64,000 nucleotides of DNA. It comes from JAKLFA01 sp964450385. Its GTDB lineage: Bacteria > Omnitrophota > Gorgyraeia > Zapsychrales > JANLHA01. The position numbers were made by a program, and so were the translations under genes. The notes under the pieces were generated by a model that had not been told where the DNA came from, ran no database searches, and saw nothing but the letters and a program-made list of their open reading frames with translations. The DNA lies in NCBI GenBank assembly GCA_964450385.1, contig CAYVEC010000004.1, positions 34,662 to 98,661 of the forward strand, read 5' to 3'. Positions 54,001 through 63,000 of this stretch are shown here, piece after piece. Positions within the stretch are counted from its first letter, which is position 1; each line of letters begins with the position of its first letter.

Positions 54001-57000
54001 TTGAGCGATTGAATGAAGATTTTGAGATCCTGGGATTTTCTGGAGTGCGGGGTGAGCAATATATTGATGTCTTGAACGAAAAAGGCAAGAAGGTCGGATG
54101 GGTCATGCCGCGTGCGCAGGTCCACGCGGATGGGGAGTGGCACAGCGATGTATATGTCTTTGTGATCAATACCCGAGGAGAGGTGCTCATTCAGACCAGG
54201 AGTGCGGATAAGGCCATGTATCCTTCGCTTAAAGAGGCCTCGGCCAGCGGACATATGGGGGTTGGGGAAATGCCGCGGCAAGGAGCGGTCGCGCTGCTTC
54301 GGAAGGAGCTGGGACTTTTGGCTGATGAAAAGGACATGATCCCGATCAGCACGGCCCCGGGGGTGAAGATCCATCGTGAATTTTTGGGTCAGGGGATCAT
54401 TGAGAACACCTTCTCGAATGTGTTCGTCTATATTATGCCGCAAGCCGCCGCGCTTGTTTTGAATACCGATGAGATCTCGGGGGTTGAGTTTGTACCTGTC
54501 GATGTCATATTGCGTGAGATCAACGCTCATCCTGAATATTTTGCCGGGATGAAGGATGTCCTATCAGATAAGGGAATCACCTCCTCGTTGACTAGGATCG
54601 TCCGCCAGATCCAGGCCCATCGTGCCGATAATCCCGGCGTGATGTATGCGGAAGATATGGCCTTTAGGGTCATGAACGAGATGGGCTCCAATGGCGTTAC
54701 AAGGGTCGCTCTTATTACATCCGAAGCAGAGCCTTTTGTGAAAACCGGTGGGTTGGGAGACGTCTGTGGTGAACTAGCGACAGCGTTGAGCAATTTCGGG
54801 ATGGATGTGTCTGTGTTCATGTATAAGTATGACAGCATTGATCAGCAGCGGCTGACCGATACTGGCGTTCATTGCGTGGTCAGGGTTCAGCATCAGGACC
54901 TTCTGACGCGGATCTGGACGGCGAAGAATGGTCGTGTGACATATTATTTTCTTGAGGAGCAGGATTGGTTCAGAGAGATTTATGCGGGTGATAAATTGAA
55001 TTTCGCCGTTGGCTTGTCGGAAGGGGCCTTTAAGGCCATTGAGGCGCTCGTTCAGGCAGGGAAGATGCAGGCCCCTGAGATTTTACATGCCCATGATTGG
55101 GCGACGGCGTTAGTGCCGGTGTTTAGGGCTGTGAAGTATCAGAATCATCCGATTTTTAGGAATACGGCAACTCTTTTTACAATTCACAATCCTAAACACA
55201 AGGCAGACTGGAATCCGGGGGATCGTTTTTCAGAGCTCGGCATTAGCGGAGACCATTGGTTTGGGATGGTTCAGCCCGAGGATGGGAGGTTCTTTTCATT
55301 GTTTCGCGGCGCGATCCGGCATGCGCATAAGATCAATGCGGTCTCTGTGACCAATCGTGATGAGATGATGACTCCGGCTGGTGGGTTCGGGCTTCAGCAT
55401 GATTATGGTTCACGGATCGCGGATCTTCTCGGTATCGGTAACGGGATTTATTACCCGATCTGGCAACCGGTCGGCGCAGAAGAGAAGCCGGTGAAAAAAG
55501 CCAAGGTCCAGGCTGAACACCATTTTGCCATTGATGCTTCGATACCATTGTTCGGGATGGTCGCGCGGGTTGACAAACAGAAGGGAGTGCGATTTGTCGT
55601 TGGTGCGATCGAGAGGATATTAAGAGAGACTCAAGGTGGCATCCAGTTTATTTATCTTGGGAAGCCGGCCAAGGGAGATCCCTACGGCGCCGACGTCAGA
55701 GCTCAGCTTGAGGCTCTTCAGCGGCGTTGGCCCAAAAACGTCGCGTATTTGAGCAAATATACCACGGAGGTTCAGAAGGGGATCTTTCAGGGCATTGATA
55801 TTCATATCTATCCTTCCGAATTTGAGCCTTTTGGAACTAGGCCGATCGTTGCGCTGATCAATCGAGTCCCGGGTGTTGTTCGTAAGACCGGAGGGCTCGC
55901 GGATAATTTCCGTGAGTATGAATGGTTGAGCGGTCGGGGGAATGGATGGGTCTTTCACCAGATGACAGAGCAGGACCTGTATGATGCCTTGAACAGAAGC
56001 ATTCATACATTTCATCATCCGGAACATTGGGCCAGGGTCACAGCGAATACGGTTGCTGATGATTATAGTTGGCGAGGGCCAGTGAAAAAATATATTCAGG
56101 TTTACCGCTGGGCCAGAGAAAGGGCCGGGCTTCTTCCTCAGGCCGAGCATCCGTTAGGCGGCGAGGATAAATATGGTGTAGTGACAAGGCATCTGGGGGA
56201 GCCGCGGTCTCGACAAACAAGACTTTCTGGCCTCGGAGAGGAGGAGGCTTTTGAGGATGCGGTGATGACCTTCCCTTCTCGAGGGAGTTTAGCGGAGAGG
56301 GTTGACGATCAGGGCCGTTTATTTGAGAGAGAGGAGGGATCGGTCGCGCTTGATCATGGGGGCGAGGACCACGCGGCGCTTTCATCAGACGGCTCATCGG
56401 AGAATGTAGGCGGGGCATATCAAGACTGGCTCCCCTGCCTGTCCGGGAAGAAGTTCGAGAGCGGCATCCAGGTCGTGGCCAAGGGGCCTGAGGGGTGGGG
56501 GGCGCTCGGCGAGCGCGTCATGCCGCTCCTTCCGAGCTTTATGATCAGCGATGAGAATGATTGTCCGGTGTGCGGGATGATCAACAGGGCGCTCGGTATG
56601 ATCCGGGAAAATCAGGGTTTTGAAGAGTCGCTCTTAGAGCGGCTTGGTCAGAAAAAGATCGGCGTGGCGGTTCGTCAAAATACGTCCAAGGCCGCCTCTC
56701 TTTTTCAAAAGGATGATCGTTTCTTGATCGTTTTGAACAATGCCCTTTTTGAAAGCCGGTCCTATGAGGCCGAGCTTTTTGATCTTCTCTGTTTCCAGAT
56801 GGCTCATCTTTTTGACCGGATATTGATCGATGACTTTATTAAAGACTGGGGGATCACGCTATCCGAGGCTAAACAAGAGGCGATCCTGATCTATCGCGAT
56901 GCGGCCCGCGTCATGACCTATCCTGATCATCGCCGGTCGATCATGATCGTTTGCCTTGATTCGGACGACCCGGTGCTCGCGCGCATTGATCCGGACGGCG

Positions 57001-60000
57001 TGTATTACCGATTATTATCATCAAAGAACTTTTTCGAAATCCGGAGCGAATCCCGTCCGGCCTGGCTTGATCAAATCAAGACCTTTATTTGTGAGGCCGT
57101 CAAGCATCGACGAGGCTATCCGAAACGATATTTGAAACAACTGGAGCACTTCACCTTTGATTATTTTATGATGGTGAAGCGCTGGTATGCGATGTCTCTT
57201 CACTGCTGGCTCCGGTCTGCCACAGTGACCGACCCCAAGAGCGGCATCGAATTCGTCTTTAGTGCGGATGTTGATAGGAACCGCCGGGCCGGGTTCATGA
57301 AGCTGCTCACAGATCAAAAATTTATAGTATCGACGGTCAGAAATATTGCGCATAAATATATGGTGAGCCGTGAGCGGCGTGAGCGCATTTGTCATCTGAA
57401 TCCTCTGCGGGATGTCAAAAAGGCCTATCTATTTTATGCGGGCTCAGGGTTCAGCAAACAGGTCTATTATGTGGCGCTGATCCCTAACGAGGGGACCGGC
57501 ATCGGCATGCCGGTTGAATTTGTTGTATCGATGTACAACCAGGCGAATGAAGATGGCGCGCCCCTTAAGGCGTTTCAGCGAGACGAACTTCGGCTTCAGC
57601 GGTGGGTCGGCCAGCATGAGCCTGATCTGATCGCCGCGATCGGGGCGGCTCAGAGATGTCATTCGGGCGATGTGGTTCCTGGATTCACCATGGAGGAGGT
57701 CTGTGATAGTGACGTTCAAACGATCCCGGTGGTTAGTTTTGAGTATGCTGGCCGGAATCTTGATCAGATCATGTCGTCGCCTCGCTTGACGATCAAAGGG
57801 AAGGAATTGGTCCTCCGGTATGCGATCACCAAGTCGATGAGGTTGAATTATCGGCTCGGCGGCTTAATTACGATTGACGACCCGACTCTTTACAATTTCT
57901 GTTCAATCGATTGGCGGATCATGTCCGTTGATGTGGGGTCCATAACGTCCGGTCTTGAGGATGTTCATCCCTCAAGCCGGCTGGCGCATGCGTTTTATTG
58001 GACTCCGGAGCCTGATGGACTAGCCAGGCGCCGGCCGAATTTGAGCGATTGGTCTGATGTTGAATCGCGGTGGCAAAAGGTTCAGGCCAATGGGGACATG
58101 CTGTCAGGGGCGCTCGGGTCCCATCTTCCCATCGGAACGGCGAAGGACATTAAGATCCGGGATCTTAGAGGCGACGTGGTCGTTGAGGTGGTCGAGAGCC
58201 TTCTTGTGGATCAGGAGCCGATCGACGATGAGACGCTGGTTTTCTTGAAGACCATGGAGGAGCGGTACAATGTCACATTAGAGAGACGGCATGTCGAATG
58301 TAGGATGAATTCGGATAGTGCGTTTGGACGGACCCTGTTGATCATTCGCGCGGGCGCTTATAACAAACGATATTTATTTGACGGTATTATTGATATTTTT
58401 GTGCGCACGGCTGACCGGTCTCATTTAGAGGAAAAACGCGACCAGGGGCAGCAGCTCCTTGAAGAGATCGCCGATAATCCTTATGGCAGCTTAACGGCGG
58501 AGCAGGTCCAAGAGATCCGTGAGTATCTCCAGAGCGGGATTAAGAAATATAAGTTCCCTGAGACCCCGTCTCAGCGGATTCCGATCCGGGACGTGAAGTG
58601 GCGGGCGGTTACAAAGGTCTGGAACCGGGTCGTAGGGAGATGGGCCGCAGCTGCCGAAGGCCGCGTTCAACCGTTGCGCGTAACGTATAACGCTGATATG
58701 GATCTCGGCGCCTTTTCCATCGTGGCGGGAATGGATCTGCGCGGACGAACAATCAACACGATGGGCCGCGATGAGGTCCTCCGGCTGATTGACGGGATCG
58801 AGCAGAGTTTTTATACCCCCGCGTATCATGTCTTGGTTTTGATCCGGATGCTTCATCATATCTATATCGGCGGGGAGGTTCCAAGAAAGATTCAGTCTCG
58901 TAAAGAGTATTCGAAATTGCTGGGATCGATTGCTGATGCCGTTGATCAGGGATCTCGAGACGGACAAGATGATAAAGGTCAGGGGCTTAAGCCGTCTGAC
59001 TCGGCGATGATCAGTGAGCGGTATATGGAGGAGGTCCCGTCGTATAGCGAAAATCGCATGGGGATCGGTGCGGCGCCGGTTGTTAACGAGGGGGCGGCCG
59101 TTGAAGGGTGCGGGAGCGGGATCTTGTCGCTCGCGGACTTTGCCGCGTATGAGGCCCTTTTGACCCCGTTCCGGCGAGGCCTTAACAGGGTTTTGAGACT
59201 CGCCCTGTCTCAGGAGGCCGCGGTTTCTTCGGACAGCGGGTCTGTATCCGTCGGCGCGGCCGTCGGATTGGCTGTGGCGGCGCTCATCGCGTCCACCGTG
59301 AGCGCTTTTTATGATCCGATACAGTGGGCTGGGGTCGTCCAGAGGGTCCGGGTCGGTGCCGGATATGCTGATCTCGGGGTTGTGGTGTTCGGGTCGTTGG
59401 CTGTTCTGGGGCTGGGGATGATCGGCAGCGTGTCTGAGATGGCCGGGTTTGCGGCATCGTGGTGGACGCGCGCACGCGCGGCGGTTGATCCTACGTGTCG
59501 GCATGACGCCGAAAAGACCCTGGCCGCGGCTGCAAAGATCCTTGATGAGATCAGAACACAGGCCCGTCTTCATGGTGATCATGTCCTTGATCATGCGATC
59601 GATTCCATTCACTCCTTTAAGATTGTTGAGCGCTATCAAACGGTTGCGGTCGGCGGCAAGGAAACGGCCGCTGCTGATGGGGCCCGGGCGGTCGTGATCC
59701 TTCTTCCGGCATGGGGGCATCGGTTCCCGTCCCTGATGCGGTATCTTATCGTTCGCCGGGCGATCGGGCATGAGTTTGATCGTGAGAGCGAGCGGCAGCG
59801 CGCCGGTTCTGAATTGCCGGATGCCCTTTGGAAGGGGCTCCACATGTCCCGGTGGTTGACCGAGGGACAAAAGATGGTCGCCGAGAGGCGCTATCTTTAT
59901 GGAGCGCTGATGGGATTGTATCAAACGATATTCAGCCTGTCGTATCTTCCTGCGGTCTGGGTCTTCTCTCTGGTCTATGCGTTCATGCGGGTCGCTGCCG

Positions 60001-63000
60001 ATGATAACACGGGGGCTCAGAAACGCGTGCTCGAGCGGCTGGCTCATCCGGCAGGCAGCGCGGCGATGAGCCTGGCCGCTGCGGCCGCCGTGAGCGGCGT
60101 TTTGACCCTTGGGGCCGCTCAAATTGTTTCTAATCCGGCTGAGGTGCGCGCGTGGCTTCATCAATATGGGGCCGCGGCTTATGCCCTGATCTCGGCGGTC
60201 GTCTGGCCGTTCTTTGCCGTGTCGGTCTATGTGCTGATGCATTCATCTTATGCCAAGGCGAATGAAAGGAACCCGGTTCCAGCGTCGTGTGACGCGATCA
60301 GCAATCGCGGCGGTTTACCTGGAGCGATGATCCGGCGGATCCTCGATACAGTTCGCTGGATTAAGGTTCGGCTCATGACTTCTGGCCGCACGGATGCGAT
60401 CCTTGAGGAGCAGACACGCAAAAAAGAGGCGGCGGTATCATCTGAGGATATAAGTCATTCCGTCGGATCTGTGGTTCGGGTCAGCCGGTCGGACGCGCAG
60501 GACCCACGGAACGCGACGTGGCGTCAATATTTTGAGGGAAAACTCACGATGGCTGACGGCGTGCGTGATCAGGCGATGCTGACGCGCGACGATTATGAGG
60601 CGCGGTATATCGAGCGTTTCCTGAATGCCGAAGTGAATCCCGAGTGGGCGGAATTCAGGACGGCTGTTGAGACAGATCCCGCGGCCTATCACGAGGTCTG
60701 GAGCCGGCTCCTTACAAGGGCGGCGGCGATCGAGGCCTTTATCGACCGCGATCCGGCCAACGAGCTTGTCCCTGATCTTGAGATCATGGTGCCGGCTGCG
60801 ATCATGCAGAGGATCGATCCTCGGCTTCCGGCACAGGGGTCAGGGGCGCACGACGTGCCGATGGGCACCGGTCCGGCGCTTCCGTCGGTGCCGTTCATGA
60901 TGAATTTTCAATTGGGGTCCCAGCGCGGGACTCCATCTTCCGGGTCCGGCCGCGGGCACGAGAGTTCCCGTGGCAAGGTGCTTGCGTATGTCCGCGGCCG
61001 GGCTAGTGCATCCGAACGGTGCAGCGCCTTAGGCAACAGGCGGGCAGACCCGATCGGGCACCGCTTTGAATTGGCGCGCGCGATGCGCGCGGCGCGGAGG
61101 AATTTTACTTCGAGCGGGTTGAACGACACGGCGAGGTCTGCGATTGATTCAGATTCGGATGCTGATGATAGCGGAAAACGTGTCGGGATTCTGTATCATG
61201 ACGGGCGGGGTGCGCCTGCTCGGCGCCCGGGGTCTGTCGGTGATCAGGGGATGATCGCCTGGATGAGGGCGGCTGTGTGCCGTGTCCTTATTGCCGTGGC
61301 GCTCTGCTGTAGCGTGGCGGGTTTTGCCCAGGCTAAGGGAGATTATGGAGATCCGATCCGTCAGACAGGATTTTTTACTAAGGAATTCTATTCGCCGACT
61401 CCGCATCCGCAACTGCTCGCGAACCTTGGGTTGCTGAAAGAGGAAATCAGCCCGGTCTCGATCCATTTGGAGCAACGGATCCCGTTGCCCATTGGTGTTG
61501 ATAAAAAGAACGCCGTCTATATCGATTGGACGAGGACGACTCAAAACGTAGATGCCGGTCGGTTGGAATATATCCTGAGGTCGCAGTTCTGGAAGCGGGT
61601 CGAATTTTTACCGGTGTTCGGGCTTCCTTTATATGACGACCCGTCACGGATCGAGGTCCGCGCGTACATGTACGTCGAGGTGTATGGCCAGATCAATTAT
61701 GCAAGTGCGGCGTTTTGTTCAGCGATCGATGTAAGCCGTGAGGGGAAGAACCGGGAGGAGATTCCGTTTGTTGACGATCGGCTGAAGGCGGTACTTGAGG
61801 AAATTCAACTTCGTGAGAATAATCACCGCCTCGTGATCAAGTATGATCATCCGTTTAAGCCGTGGGAGGCGGGCCTCTTCGGACGGGCCGTCTATGTTTG
61901 GTGCCCGAAGGCGGACCGCTCCATTCTTTTGGCCCAGGCGCAGAGGCTCCATGATGAAGGGCGGATCTGGAAGTTTCAGTTCATGCGTTTTGAGGATGGT
62001 GAGCTCGCGAACGGCGTCGAACGACCGCCGGAAGATGTCTGGGTCTATCTTGAGATTTATCCGCATACCCGCTATCCGGCTGGGTATCGTCCGCTTACCG
62101 AAGCGCAGAAGATGCGCGCTGAGCGGGCGAACACTGCCGCGTTGGCCGGAATGAAGGTCCTCTGGCCGTCTTCGACCGGAGCTGAACAGCAGAAGTTGTA
62201 CTATCTCCTGCTCACCGCCGCGGTGGAATCGTCGTTTGTCTCGGAACGGACCGACGGCCGCCGTGAGGCGCGCGGCTTGTTCGGGATCGTTGCGGGTACC
62301 GCCGAGGATCAGATCAAACGGGTGATGGGTCATCATGAGTATAACCCTGTCTTAAGGCGTTATGAACGGCGCCGTTCTCAGGTTAATCCCCGGTATGAAG
62401 CCGTTCGGGAGGCGCTCGTGCGCGTTTGCGGCAAGGCCTCGTTCAACGAGGTTGAGGCCATGACGGTTTCAGAACTCCGCGCGATGATCCTTCCTCCATC
62501 TGTTGAAGAGGCGCGCCGAGTCCTGGCTCCCGGCGAAGCTCTTCCTCAACCGTTGAGAGAGCTCGAGGCCCGAGCTGATCTTTTTGGGGTCTTGATGACC
62601 GGAGTGCTCTTTGATGTGTACGGGCTCGGCGAAATTTTTGGGTCCATGTCGTCCCTTGCAGAAGTCAAAGGACTGTTGGGGCGCCAGGCCGAGGAGGGGG
62701 ACAAGATCGCGGCCTTGATTGACTGGTCGCGTTTCGGATATGCGGCATGGATGCAGCACAACCGTGAGGCGTCAAACAACGGCGGACGTGCCTTTGCCCA
62801 TATGTTTGAGATGAAGGCCCTACTTGCCGCAGAGTATATTCAGAGCCGCGGGGGCTTGGAGGCCTTGTTCCCGTCGAGTCAGGGGGAGGTGCCATCATTT
62901 AAGAAGGAAGAAATCATTCTGAAGGATAATCCGCCGACGGTCTCTGTTGATCGTGTGACTGCTGATGCCAACCGATCCGGAGACCTGCTGTCCTGGTTCT

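Noticed and set aside
53595..54530. A 311-codon minus-strand open frame
   Set aside because: It overlaps zincin 2 and Nudix D, whose motifs are clear on the + strand. The antisense product shows no recognisable domain.
59734..59800. AIGHEFDRESE as a metal-binding helix
   Set aside because: Only one histidine is present and no HExxH spacing exists. It lies in a helical loop between membrane segments.
58491..60242. A 583-codon open frame on the minus strand
   Set aside because: It is antisense to the giant frame. Composition is Arg/His/Pro/Asp-heavy with no domain motif, as expected when codons such as GAT, ATC and CGG are read backwards. I looked for no independent support beyond composition and motifs.
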